64,000 nucleotides of DNA from Channa striata (lineage: Eukaryota > Chordata > Actinopteri > Anabantiformes > Channidae). Of the stretch, positions 15,001-26,361 are shown one piece after another; positions within the stretch are counted from its first letter, which is position 1, and every line of letters begins with the position of its first letter. A program made the position numbers and the translations under genes. A model generated the notes under the pieces. It was not told the DNA's origin. It saw nothing but the letters and a program-made list of their open reading frames with translations, and searched no databases. The stretch lies in assembly GCA_033026295.1 (NCBI GenBank), contig CM065182.1, positions 15,562,001 to 15,626,000 of the forward strand, read 5' to 3'.

Positions 15001-15191
15001 CAGGAGCAGACAAAGGACAAACCAATAAGAAACATGACAAGAAAACTAAACAGAAACGACCGGCTGAAGGAGCAACGACTTCTCAGCCCAACCCAGCCAA
15101 GAAGAGCAAAACACAATCTGAAAGCAAGCCAGCGAAGAAGAAGAAGAAGCAGAAACCCAAACAGAAGAAAGCAGGAAGAGGGCAAATGTAA
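32..15191 (+). CDS. mybbp1a: MYB-binding protein 1A (DNA polymerase phi/Pol5 family), 5'-partial, 24 coding exons
   Basis: Nucleolar protein of the DNA_pol_phi/MYBBP1A family, known as a transcriptional co-regulator and ribosome-biogenesis factor. Exons: 32-106, 334-441, 609-799, 977-1144, 1784-1901, 2511-2800, 2917-3027, 3129-3254, 3486-3692, 3871-3979, 4439-4532, 4905-5065, 5393-5506, 5730-5936, 6865-7038, 7262-7419, 7961-8095, 8498-8588, 9441-9572, 9686-9754, 10046-10159, 13586-13687, 13783-13907, 14843-15191 (stop TAA). All junctions are GT-AG and keep phase, giving 1175 codons. The first exon holds the family signature FGNLFGVLALHQSGRLSK. The middle (exons at 5393-7038) is an Asp/Glu-rich tract, as in the family. 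The last exon is Lys-rich (KKKKKQKPKQKK), fitting nucleolar localisation. Human MYBBP1A is about 1328 residues, so roughly 150 N-terminal residues lie left of the window. The intron at 10160-13585 carries a LINE fragment. No frame damage is seen. Confidence 0.97.
5789..5871 (+). repeat. GAG/GAT/GAC triplet repeat coding the MYBBP1A acidic tract
   Basis: Inside the mybbp1a exon 5730-5936, nearly uninterrupted GAG, GAT and GAC codons encode a run of Glu and Asp. The run is an imperfect trinucleotide repeat and is likely to vary in length between individuals without changing frame. Confidence 0.85.
5975..5994 (+). repeat. (GT)n microsatellite in a mybbp1a intron
   Basis: Ten GT units lie about 40 bp after the donor of the acidic exon. 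A typical vertebrate dinucleotide microsatellite. Confidence 0.9.
10260..12080 (-). mobile_element. CR1/L2-like non-LTR retrotransposon fragment with decayed reverse transcriptase
   Basis: It lies in the long mybbp1a intron, antisense to the gene. Minus-strand reading gives RT blocks in order: RMWQGIQAITDYK near 11865-11820, NRPQ and GVPQGCVLSPFLYSLF near 11575-11470, the catalytic-box relative FADDTTVIGL near 11450, then WCTDNKMLLNTNKTK and FKFLGIHISEDLSW near 11370-11200. A C-terminal remnant (CKALQRVVK) follows near 11060. The blocks fall in different frames and stops interrupt them, so the copy is dead. The low-complexity left part (10260-10800) looks like the 3' UTR. The endonuclease domain is absent, consistent with 5' truncation. 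The clade (L2, Rex1 or CR1) is uncertain. Confidence 0.85.
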
Positions 15192-15407
15192 AGTGGTAAC
15201 TGCTATTTAAATGGACACAAAGAAGCTTTTGTTAATTTCATTTTGAAGAGGCTGTGTTTGTGCCTTTTTAACGTGGCTGCCAGGTCGTGTTGGCAGATTT
15301 CAGTATGACATAGCTCCGTATTGAAAACCTTTAAATGTTTGCAAAGTGAATTAAGAGAGTATTTTTCTTATGGATGACTGCTATTGATTTAAAAAAAAAC
15401 TGTCTAC

Positions 15408-15413
15408 AATAAA
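15408..15413 (+). terminator. Poly(A) signal of mybbp1a
   Basis: A perfect AATAAA about 217 bp after the stop codon, in AT-rich sequence. This is the first canonical signal downstream. Confidence 0.8.
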
Positions 15414-16339
15414 TTCATTTATCATCTGGAAATCCACGACAGCCATCTCACTTCATAACAGTTCAATCAGTTTTGTAATGCAACATTAACAAGGAACATT
15501 ACTGAAATGTAATAAACAACTAGATGAGTTTTCCATTACCAAGTCAGAGCTCAGGGCACTTTCCCCTTAGGTACATGTAAACATCTTGCAATCAGACACA
15601 TCTGTGGTTTTGCATGATGGATAAGAACTTCACGTTATACATACCTAAAACCTTTGAAGAGTATTGTATATTTTGTTTACAAATGACAAAACCGGTTAAC
15701 TAGACAGACTCTATTACATAACATTCCTATTAAATGGTACTAGAGCTTGCAAAGGGTTTGATGTTGCAAGTCTCTGTGCTGTAAACTAAGGTGAGCAATC
15801 ACAAAGAACCCTAATTCACCTGTCAGAAAAATGATGTATTGTCCCACAAATGGATTACTATACAGGACATGAAGCCATACAGTCATAAATCCACGTGAGT
15901 GTCAGGCAGGCAGCAGCCTCATCCATCAGTAATCTCATCTTAAAGCCTCTCACCACCGCAGGAACCTTCAGAGTTGTGCATCCACAGGAGCCATCTGACA
16001 TCCAAGAAAATTTGTTGTTTGGTCCCGTATTCAACATGTACGACAGTGTTAATCCTCACAGTGCATCTTAGAGCTGCGTCAGTGTGACTACTTGAATGTG
16101 AAAGCTGTTGCTCATAATGTCAAAGCCAGTGAGAATTATGACAGTACTTTTCAGGTTCCCTTATCACTGCAGAGATTTTGGCTCCGTTTTTTTCTCTCTC
16201 TGTTTTTTCGGTTCTCAACTTTACTGTTGTTTGTCTCAATGCTCTCCTCAGCCTCAATTTCTGCTGTAGCAGGCAGTGGTTTTCAGCAGTTTGTTAGAGG
16301 CCCATTTAAGATCAGCTACATGTGTTTTCAAGCAACGTT

Positions 16340-17440
16340 ACTGATCCCATAGGGAATTTTTTTCTCCACGTGAAAAGACGAAGAACCCACAGACAATAAA
16401 ACAAATACAAACCACTGATCAATAATTAAGAAAAAACCCAGTTAGAGGAGTAAAAATAAATGAAATAAAAATAATCTAAATTGTCCACTGGGACCTTTTA
16501 GTCCCCCTCCTTTTTACAGAAGGTTGCGAGTTGAACTGTTTAATGGCCACTGAGGTTCTCTGGTGGCTTCTGTGGACCACGTGACTGTGATCAGTCTCTG
16601 GCTGAAAGTGCTCCTCTGTGCAGCCAACATGCAGTGGAGTGGATTGGAAGGATTGTCCAGGCTTGAGAGGAGTTTGGACAACATTCACCACTCAGGCACA
16701 ACATGCAGAGGGTCCCAGCTCCTCGCCTCCTTCAGTCTGTTACTGTCTGCCACCTTCATATTGCTGTCCCAGCATAGAAGATGGCACTGGCTAAAACAGA
16801 CTCATAAAACATCTGTAGCATGGTGCTGCTACAGATGGTCTCCTTAGAAACTACAGCTTGCTCTGTGTGTTTCTGTATATTGATGCTGCATGAACTGTCC
16901 AGTCCAGTTTATTGTCCAGGTGGACACCCAGATATTTGTACTCTGAAACCATCTCCACTCCCTCTCCCTTTATGGAGAAAGGATTGACAGGAATCTTGGT
17001 ATTTCTGTGGTCCACCACCAGTTCCTTTCTCTTACTGACGTTAAGCTGCAGGTGATTGTTGACCCGATATCCCCACCCTGGACTGACGTTAAGCTGCAGG
17101 TGATTGTTGACCCGATATCCCCACCCTGGATATATCCTACAACTGCAGAGTCATCCAAAAACTTCTGAAGGTGGCAGGACTGAGTTGTAGCTGAAGTCTG
17201 CGGTATACAGAGTAAAAAGAAAGGGAGATGTAACTGTCCCTTGGGGAGCACCTCTGCTGCAGGTCACAGTGTCAGACACACAGTTATGCGGATGGATGTA
17301 CTGGGGTCGGTTTGTGAGGTACTCCAAGATCCAGGCAACAGCGGAGGTGTCAGCGAGCATGCGACAGAATAGATTGTGTCAAAAGCACTGGAGAAGTCAC
17401 AGAACATAATCCTCACAGACCCCCAGGCTTGTTTCAAGAA
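16340..17440 (-). mobile_element. L2/Rex-type LINE fragment with reverse-transcriptase motifs
   Basis: The minus strand from 17360 to 17151 encodes an RT core block: ILEYLTNRPQY, then a GAPQGTV.SPFLFTLYT.DF motif. A following piece near 17170-17130 contains LQKFLDDSAVVGYI, a relative of the ADD catalytic box in another frame. The remainder down to 16340 is non-coding 3' sequence. Frame breaks and the internal tandem duplication show it is inactive. It is a different copy from the 10.3-12.1 kb element, as the motif residues differ. Confidence 0.8.
17034..17129. repeat. Perfect tandem duplication of a 48-bp unit
   Basis: Bases 17034-17081 are repeated exactly in 17082-17129, within the LINE fragment. 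The absence of mismatches points to a recent duplication or to an assembly artefact. Confidence 0.95.
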
Positions 17441-20208
17441 ACAAGCTTCAAAAGCTTATTTATGGCAACTTTGTTTAATATGTTAGTGCAGTGGTTTCTT
17501 GTTTACCTAAATGGCAAAAAAGAGTTTATTGGTACCAAATTGGTGACCCTCACAACATTTTCATTTCAACAACATTGTGCTCATGTTTTCGAAATCCCAC
17601 AAACCTTAACAAAGAGCAATGACACAAGCTTTGCAGCAGGCTGCTCTGTGGCTTTTTCCTTTGCCTTCAGAGCCATGCAGATACTTGTCTGAGTGTTTGG
17701 TAACCTTAAAGCCATGGCTTGAACCTGCAGTAATGAAGCGTATAAACAGACACTGGTGGTGACAAATCATCTGCCTGGAACCGTGACAGCAGAGGTGAGA
17801 GCCGGAGCAGTGGTGTCCTCTCTTCCTGACAGTGAACTGTCACTTGTTATCGCTCTGAGTTGAGATATAAAACACAGAACCAATCTGCTAATGCAGCTCA
17901 GTGGAATAATCAAAATGAGCTGTAAACTCGCAGGCAGAGCCTCATCAGTATGTGAAAGCAGTAACTGAATCCAGACAGGAATTATTCCCTGACCTTATGA
18001 AACATCTGAACTCCTGAGGATTCACACTGTAAAATGAGGACTGATTTTTTCCAATACTTGATACAGTGGATTGTGGAGTGTTAATCTTTCCAGTTTTTGT
18101 CTACACCCATGTTGTTTTTGTTGATATGTGGCCCTCTGGAGCGTGATGCTCCACAGTAGGTGGTTTGGCAGGCTGCTGGCAGGGTGTTAGTTTTATATTG
18201 AGTGCTACTGAACACCGACTAATTAGCGGACCCAGTAGTTTACTTGCCAGGCCTTGTAGGAACAACCAGGGCTGTTCTACTGATATTTGGAGGAGGTCCA
18301 AATATGCACATCTCACACAATTTGATTCTTCTTCCCATTGTGTTTCTTGTCACAGAGGCAAAACTTAAAATGCTGACTTTTTTTCAATGCAAGCAAGAAG
18401 TATGAGTGTGTATGTGTGTGTCTCAACAAAAGGACTGGAACTTTCAAACCAAACCAAGGACTGCTAAATAAAGCAAGTCTCAAATGTCTACAAGTTACTT
18501 TTCATATTTTACAGAAATGAAAGAAAATCAATGACTGTCCGGAAAAAGATTCAAAGGGGAGGGAAAACAATGAATACTGCATGTGCTCAACAGATTAAAA
18601 AAACATTTACTGAGAAAACCACCAACCAAGGTTATTCTATAATCAATAAAACAACTACAAGAAGAGATAACTCTAAATAAAATGTAAATCCCTTAATGCA
18701 AAGTGTTAGTGAGTGCACTTATTAGGGCCTGAATGCTAATTTAATCCTAGTGTTGGCATTATTAGGTGAAGTTCACTATATAAACCTTTTGAAAATAGCG
18801 CCCAAGTGAGCATAGTTTACCCAAAGACCTGCCTCATACAATGTGGATCAACTTAAATGTTTAAGGGTTTTACTAAATGAAGAGTATTTGCCTCAGATAA
18901 CACTTATACAATAAGTCTGTAATAAGCAACCTTGGAGGACATAATCAACTCATCAGCCATCCAACCAACTCCTCTTGTGAAGTTTATCTGCAGCACACAG
19001 AGAGGCAGACCCCCTGGGATGACAAAACCCTAAAAAAACTGGCCTCATTAATTCTAAATTAGGCTATACACAATAACTAGGCTATTCCCACAGCAGACTT
19101 TAAATCACACCGAAGTCTTTCCCTCAGAGTGATGAATTCCCTCGTCTCATTCCTATCCAACCTTTGATCTCTAACGCCCGTTCATTGCTGCACATACTGA
19201 CCACCACTGACCCTCATTAATCCCGTATTAATTTTCTTGCCACTTACCTCTGCCCATCCATCTGTAACTGTCAATACCCACTGACAATTTATACCGCTCA
19301 TATTGTGCAATATTCATCTTTGATCCTACCCTACCACAAACTGGAAGAGATGTTTAATTCCCCAAACAAATAAATAAAATTGAACTGTGCCTTTAATATA
19401 TGGTGGGAAGGCAAATGTAAAGCAAATGTGGTCTCGACTCCTCTTCATGCTTTAAAAGAAAAACACATTTAAATGTAAAATGCGTCTTTCACTTACTTAC
19501 TTACTTCCAGTTCCCCTGCGAAGATAAATGGTTTCATTCTCTTGCACTTACAGTACGCCAGCGAGATAAGATGGACAGACAGACAGTCAGTCAGTGCATC
19601 GTCCAGGGCTGGAGCCTCGCCAAACATTGCTTCATATTCCCAGACCTTTTTTTGTAAGGGACAATTAGGAACATGGTGTCCTGGTACCTGGCCAACACTC
19701 TGACTGATGCTGATTCACGTCGACTGACCTCCAATAAGTTGCCATTACAGTGAGATTTCAAGATTAAGAATGGTACTTCTATGTATAATCTTCATGTCAG
19801 TAAATCATACAGAAAGACCAGTAGGGTCTATACAGCAGGTCTTAATGTATATGCAGTGGACCTGATTCTATATTGGTTTCACTGTACATGTATCTCACAT
19901 GGTCGTATACGCTATAAAACTGTCAGTGATATGACTCTTTGGTGGCTATAATGGCTCGTTTGAGAATCTGCGCATTTTATGGATCTCCCCTGAGAAGGAC
20001 ATTTGTATGTGTCCAATAAAACGGTTGACATGAAAATCCATTCATTCATTCATCAAGCATTTGCATATTTATACCATATTTAAAGAATGGTGCGACCTTG
20101 TACCAGTCTGCTACTGTGTTACTGATAAGTAGCATTCGGGCTTGTTAACAGTAAAGAAGCTACACATGTTCAGGGCCATTGACACATTCAAAGGATTGAC
20201 ATAATGTA

Positions 20209-20214
20209 TTTATT
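20209..20214 (-). terminator. Candidate poly(A) signal for the C11orf87-like gene
   Basis: TTTATT on the plus strand, i.e. AATAAA on the minus strand, about 0.9 kb after the stop. A second candidate lies at 20352-20357, and another very close to the stop near 21086. Which one is used cannot be decided here. Confidence 0.35.
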
Positions 20215-21121
20215 TATAAACTTTGAATATTATATATTTCCTTTGATAAGGCAGATTAGATGAACTCCAGAAAGATGTTACTGTAAAACATTCCAGCTCT
20301 CATAATGGCATATATTTACAGTTGAATTCATGTAATTACTGACACTGAATCTTTATTGGATACACTGTGATACAATATGAAGAACTGGGAGGGGGGGAAG
20401 GATATTACATTATAAATACTCAAAAGTTGAAAATACTATAATAGCGCTAAAACTTACTATCTGACACATTAAAGAAGAAATCTTGTGTGCATAACTACAG
20501 CCAAAATTCTTGCATCCTGTCAGGCTAACTAGAGCTACCTACAGATGTCTAATAGACATTGGAGGACAGTACTTTATGCAAATATGCTAAGTCACTTAAT
20601 TGAAGGAAAAATACTACGCGAACAAATAAGCCATTTGTATAGCCTATGTGCAGCTTTGCACTGCCTAACAGCACCACAACATCCATTATAGTCTAACTAC
20701 ATACTGGAAGTGTGTCAGAGGACATGCCAAGGAAGATCAGAGAGCCACTGTGGACTGTGTGGTGTCACCAGCTCTTAATAATTCAACAGAACGGTGTGTC
20801 ACATCCCAGGGAGGATTTAAAGTTTAAACATCTTCGAGGTTTAAACTTCAGGCTGGGGAGGGGGAGAAGGAAGAGGTCCAAAAGTCAAAGCAGGCAAATA
20901 CTTTCTACAGTCCCATAAGGAGATACCAGCTGGCTAAATACTAATGTGTGTGTGGCCACACTGATGCTGCCTCTAGGCCTGTAATTCTGCTCAGTATTCT
21001 GCATGATTTTTTCTACTGTTTCTAAGTCACCTACAAGCAGCAGAGATGGGAGTGGGAGTTCTTTGTGCCTTATTGCTTTTCCTGTTTATTCCACAGTCTC
21101 GTTCCCTGAAGTTGCACCACG

Positions 21122-21538
21122 TTAACAGTCAAGGGGGACCGTCTCCTGCGGCGCCTGCTGGTCCTCCTCCGGCCCGGTCCCGTCCCGGCTCTCGCCGCTC
21201 TTCACGTCGCATCGCACGGGTCGGACGATGACGCACGGCCTCACGGGCTCCCCGGCCGCCCCGGCGCGCGCCGGGCTGCGGCTGTCGCGCTCGTACTCCT
21301 CCTGGGCGCGCTGGATCTTCCTGTTCCGGAGCTTCCTCTTGTGGAAGTGGAACGTTGCCAGGGAAACGAGGACGATCCCCACGAGCACGGCCACCAGCAC
21401 GAGGAGCGCGAGGGTGGAGGAGAACGGCGGGAAGAGGCTGAGCTGCTCGGCGCAGGTGCCGTTGTTGGCCTCGGGAGCCCCGTGACAGCGGTGCAGCGGC
21501 ACCGACAGTCCGGAGGCCTCGGGGGTCCTGGACGTCAT
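21122..21538 (-). CDS. C11orf87-like neuronal single-pass membrane protein, 138 aa
   Basis: The coding part is one intron-free ORF of 138 residues. The first in-frame ATG is at 21538; a TAA upstream in the same frame (near 21634) closes the ORF. Residues 1-39 form a Cys-containing ectodomain with a sequon at N26 (NGT). Residues about 41-62 are a transmembrane helix. Next comes a basic stop-transfer stretch HKRKLRNRK, then IQRAQEEYERD and a Pro/Arg/Glu-rich tail. The FSSTL-helix-TFHxHKRxxxxRKxQRAQEEYERD pattern matches human C11orf87 (about 197 aa), so this copy is shorter. The molecular function of the family is not established. The gene is very GC-rich compared with its flanks and is flanked by wide gene-free DNA, common for developmental or neuronal genes. 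Ortholog versus paralog status is not settled. Confidence 0.88.
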   Translation of the reverse strand: MTSRTPEASGLSVPLHRCHGAPEANNGTCAEQLSLFPPFSSTLALLVLVAVLVGIVLVSLATFHFHKRKLRNRKIQRAQEEYERDSRSPARAGAAGEPVRPCVIVRPVRCDVKSGESRDGTGPEEDQQAPQETVPLDC

Positions 21539-21635
21539 CCGGTCCACCTTTCTCGCCCGCTCTTGTCCCTCTGACCCCGCAGCCTTCGTGATCTCCGGGC
21601 TCAGCGCGGTGACACTGGCCCGCGCATGTGGTTAC

Positions 21636-22053
21636 CTGCGCGGGAGAGAGGACACATGAGACCCGCTCGCCCAGCCTCCCATCAGCAGCCCCGGAAACCC
21701 GCCCACAGACACTCATTAACCTCCGTCCACCTCTCTAAAACAATTAACATGGGAGGAGCGCGCCACTTGACACTAAATCAGAAACGTTACATACATTACA
21801 CGGCAAATGTGGATGATGGGTTTGATGCGAATGGAAGACTGCATGCAAGTGGAGACAATGAGCATCTCTTGTGACGTGCAGGCCGTTGTGTGTGAGATTC
21901 GGCTCAACAAAAGCTGTCCTCTCCTGCGCTCCACGCAGCAGCAGCTTTCCGGGCAACGATGGCACCTTTACGCAGAGGACGATCCCTGCCTTTGTCTCAT
22001 GGTGTCTTAAGCCGGTGTATTTAAATGAAGGTGGTAAAACGCCGAATTCTTAC
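21636..22053 (-). other. Likely 5'-UTR intron of the C11orf87-like gene
   Basis: On the minus strand, CAG|GTAAGA at 22054/22053 is a strong donor. A pyrimidine-rich stretch ending in CGCAG at 21636 is a matching acceptor, giving an intron of about 418 bp and a non-coding first exon upstream of 22054. The acceptor also reads as CAG|GTAACC, so it could instead be a donor; cDNA would decide. Confidence 0.5.
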
Positions 22054-22330
22054 CTGATGAAATTGTCAGTGCAGGGAACAGTCCGCTGAGTGGAGAGCCG
22101 ATAAATAGGAAAACTGGATCGCGGTGACGCATTTCATACAATGTGATGCTGCTGCTGCTGAGCTCCGATCATCCAGGACCCGTTTATTGCCGCAATTCGC
22201 TCAGTCTGCATGCAGGACAGCGCGAAATACTACAGGGAAGGGGAAAATCCGGCAGTGTGCATCGAAGCGGGTCTTTAAAATGCGATAATAGAGGAGCTAC
22301 GCTCTGGGTTTCCTAGACAAACGTCCCTCC
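22054..22330 (-). promoter_or_regulatory. Candidate 5' exon and CpG-containing promoter of the C11orf87-like gene
   Basis: CpG-containing sequence continuous with the GC-rich coding exon. It probably holds the first non-coding exon and the start site. A TATA-like TATTTATC occurs on the minus strand near 22102-22109, but the start site cannot be fixed. Confidence 0.4.
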
Positions 22331-23899
22331 TCCGGTTTTCCGCTCCTCCACTCAGCATCTGAATGAAGAGCTGCAGCTGCATTAAAGGTCCCGTATACCA
22401 ATCAGCTGGCAGGGCTGTTTTTTTGTGTGTGCCAACACCCCAGAGCTCATGTGTCCGTCTAATGGCTACAGTTGACCAGGCCTTTTTTTAAGTGGATCCT
22501 TAAGTTCAGCAGTGAATACACACAGAATTCAGAAAGAGGCTTTGGTGTGGACTCTGATCGTAAGCACTGGTATATTTGAGGGTGTGGTCAGTCAAATGCT
22601 GCAAACCTACATGATGTGAAAAGTCTAAGCCTTATTAGGAGCGTTGTAAAGGCAGCTGTTCATTTCGGAATCATTTGTTCATTTTAGCCAGAATCACAAA
22701 AATGAAAAGTTGGCACCTATACACTAACTTTATGAGGAAGGACTTTCAGAATATCTGAGAAGCATCAGTGGATGATTATCATACATTTACAGCTGAGGAC
22801 AGAACTTTAATATATGCTCCAAATTTACTGACGTTTCAGTTCTTCACAAAATCCCTGCCTTCACCAAACTGTATTCAAAAAGTCCCAACTTCTTATAAAA
22901 CACTGTGTTAGCTATATTTTATCTATGAGAGCAAACTTGTATTTTCAGAGTGAGTGATGTTGATGGGTGATAAAACCAAATAAACTTGACAGCTATTTGC
23001 ATTTTACTTAAAGTAAGCTTGGTATTAAAGACATGAGAGGCTTAATATGATGGTGGGGGAAATCCTCTTAAGTATTTGATTTTACGTTTAAACTGCTAAT
23101 GACTGAATCCTTCTTTTACTTTTGGTGAAGAGACTTATTTGTTTTAGGAAGCCAAAGTCACTTGGACCAACTTTGAAAACCACTAATTTAGACCACCACC
23201 AAACTGTGCTCAGCTCCTCCCTGACTGAAAGATTTCTGCAGGCAGCGTGACACAAACTCCAAATATAGAAATGTTGTTGAAGGAGAACACAAGGAGGAGA
23301 CGTTTCTACAATGAGGCCATACCTTGACCCACTGAGGCTTTACTCATATGTCTTCTCACTAAAACAGAGGTGAGGTTTGTATAACCTACTAGAACATGTA
23401 TGAAGGCAACTTTGTGAACACAGTAAGATATGATTAAATCTTTTAAAAATGCAAATTGTGAAGTGTAATTTTAACACATAAACATATTGCATTGTGTAAC
23501 ATGTGACCCTGAGTCATTCTGCTTTGCAGAGTGCCATCTGATGTGAGAGAGACAGTCCTCAAGTCATCATGCAAAATCCATCCTGCCTAAGGCTGCATTT
23601 AGACCAACATTATCCCCACATAAAAAAAATAAATAAATCTGTGCTAATGGCTTAACTTTTTCTGCACTGCGGGAATCATCACAAATTCTTCATGGATTAT
23701 GTTGTAACTGAAAGGTAAAATGGTGTTTTCCAAACCAGTAAAATCTTTCTAAAGTAGTGTTTTTAGACTGTCAGAACCTTAATGCTTTATGCAACACAGA
23801 ACGATCAGTATGACTGGATTCAGTTTAATATGGAGGTAAACAAAGTCAGCTGGACTCAGACTGTGGAGACATTAAGTATCTGTACAAAATTTCAAGATA

Positions 23900-24480
23900 A
23901 ACAAACTGAAACAGCAATTGGTGAGAGATTGTTACAGGGTGAGAGGAAGGAAAAACCTATTGCATTCATTGTTGGTGGTGTTACTCCACTGTGTCCATTC
24001 AGAATTGAACATAGAAGGCCAAGATAGATCCAGCCTCCCTGATGTTGATGCCTCAGCTGCCTCAGCACATCACCCACATAGAGCCAGACGATCACTATCA
24101 CAAACTGATCAAACCTATCGCCAGGCGAGAACGTTGATATCGAACGGCTCTGCTAAACCCACGATCCGAGACTGTAGACACTGAACAATTTGGAGCCTCA
24201 ACAATAAGTTCGCTGCTCTTGCTTTGTACACTCAGCTGTTCAGGTACACTTCCAGGTACTTGCAGTTATTTACCTTCTCGTTACTGTTTAATAGAGGTGT
24301 CGCGGACCTCTGTATTCAGCCTCTTCATCACATTGTTATACACACAACAGCAGAGCCTCCAGAGAGCTGAGATGACACTGTGTAGTTTATCTGTCTGATA
24401 TGTGAAGGGTGAACAGAACTGTTTCCTGTTTATCTTTTGTCATTTTGCACTGCTGTCATCCCAGTCCATTTTTTATCTGC
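23900..24480 (-). mobile_element. Possible highly decayed LINE (reverse transcriptase C-terminal) remnant
   Basis: The minus strand near 24280-24170 reads NNCKYLEVYLN followed by a short helix-like segment resembling the CKYLGV and LLRRL blocks that follow the RT palm in fish LINEs. Downstream, FFLPLTL near 23945 resembles the family's C-terminal SFLP box. Stops and shifts are frequent. The match is weak and rests on recollection of the family pattern. Confidence 0.35.
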
Positions 24481-26334
24481 AAAACCACCACAAAAAAATA
24501 AAATGATCTGTTCTGTTAGGACTGGAATCCAATATACTTAATCAGTGTTGGTAAACCAACTAACCATTTTACAGGAGTTTTTCCTCAATTAAGTTTGATA
24601 AATTTGACTATGATAATGAAACATATTGTGTTACAGCATTGCTTTTTAAGCCCCTTTTTGCTTTTTAATTATGCAAATGGTTTTCTTAGTTATGATGAGT
24701 TCATTTTATTTTACTTTAAACTTTTAGGTTTTTATGTGCAGTGGAAGTATAATGGAGGGTGTAAACACATTTACACTGCTCTTATTGTCTTATACCATCA
24801 GCATTCATTTTAATAATATTAAACAAATTAGGCAAAATATGGGGTAGTCAGTTCTGTCAAAAAAATTAAGAGGTTTATAATAACAGATAAAAACACTGAT
24901 TGAAATAAGAACTGTGGGAAGATTCCCACAGTAATATCCCCATTCGTAGACATGTTCAGCAACCAGCAGGGATCCATGAAAAATGAATGACCTTGCAGGG
25001 AGTGAGGGTCCCTGGATGATGAACTCACTGTAGATGAGTGCCCACTGAAAGATTTATACAACTATTCACGAACAGTTTAAGGCATACTGTACGTTTGAAG
25101 GCTCGTAAATGGGGAGTGATTACAGAACCTGTTTTAATATTCATACAGGCCCATTCAGCTGTGTAGGTTAAACTGGCCCACATCAGACTGGGGACCAACA
25201 CACAGGAGCCATGTTTCGTCACCTGGAGATCATGACATATAAATTTGAAAACACATTTAAATAGATGCTATTGAAAACATGTTTTACCATTTTAAGTCAC
25301 ACACATTGTTATCTTAAAAATATTTAAACCCTGCTTACTTGAAGATGCAGCACCAAACTGGCCTCACCCTGTCTGGATTCCTGCCTTCTGTGCATGTGAT
25401 AATTTGTACAATCTAAAGACATGGTGCACACCTTAAGACCGTCTCTACTTGAAGGCTTTTCTTGGTGTTGTCAGTTATACACACAGAAACTGCCACAGCA
25501 AGTGGCACATTTTGTTTTTTAAAGAATAACCAGAAACCTTCAATAATCCCCCCAAAAAAGACACTTCTCACAATTTCTGCCCAGGATTTGTTGTCTTTCA
25601 GTCTGCAGTTTTAGAATACTGACATATTCTGCCACTCTGTGACATGTTTCTTTATTCTAAGCACATGGTTGAGCAGTTGTTAATATCAAAATATTCAGTG
25701 GTGTAGCTTTAAACCTGTAGCAACCTTTTTGGCCACTTGGGGTAGAAAAAAAACTACTTATAAAATGAACAATTGCTTGCAAAACTGCAATTCTTGTTAA
25801 GGCTAATTCATACTTTTCACATTCACTTGTCTGGAGATGAAGAAGAACAGGGTGATCCATACACTCCCACTCATATTACAATAGAATAGGAAATATGGAC
25901 TCAGACACGTACCGCCCCTGCTCACTGCAAAACACAATGGCAGCTCTACGACAGTAGCAACAACATGAAGCTCCTTTGTTGTGCTTGACTGAACATTATG
26001 AAAAAGTAAAAGAAATAAAACAGTAAGTGTCATGTGAGTGTTTTACACGAACAGTGTCAAGGACATTGAAAAACAAGTTACTTAGCTTCAACATGTAAAA
26101 TTTCGGGTTTACTTCTCTGGCACATGTGCAGTTGGTCCAATAAGGCTGCTGACAGACCTTAGCGGACTGGGTGAGATATATCCAAATCTGCATGTGGACA
26201 GGTGGATGCAGAAAGCATAAAATAGCCTTTAAGCTGCTATACATAGTTCTAAGCAGCACAGCAACAAAACATCATATTTTCTTGATTGTATCTTTTTTTA
26301 CTGATGTAGCTAAAAGGCACTGCATGCTGAGAAT

Positions 26335-26361
26335 TATTATTATTATTATTATATTATTATT
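26335..26361. repeat. (ATT)n microsatellite
   Basis: An ATT trinucleotide run with one interruption in intergenic DNA. Confidence 0.9.

Larger units (their letters stand above)
15414..20208. other. Intergenic DNA between mybbp1a and the C11orf87-like gene
   Basis: About 4.8 kb, AT-rich, with short chance ORFs only. The one recognisable item is the LINE fragment at about 16340-17440. Small repeats include a TTAC run near 19491-19507 and an ATTC run near 20040-20053. No exon-like stretch with conserved-looking protein and splice sites is seen. Confidence 0.6.

Noticed and set aside
32..15191. Intronic snoRNAs in mybbp1a
   Set aside because: C-box-like TGATGA words occur (for example near 3070) but without a paired D box and terminal stem at proper spacing.
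21539..21547. Translation start of the C11orf87-like protein at a GTG three codons upstream
   Set aside because: Vertebrate genes rarely start at GTG; the ATG at 21538 is the first Met after an upstream in-frame stop.
21129..21716. 195-codon ORF on the minus strand overlapping the C11orf87-like gene in another frame
   Set aside because: A GC-rich shadow frame: Arg/Gly/Ala-rich, no family match, and it overlaps the conserved frame entirely.
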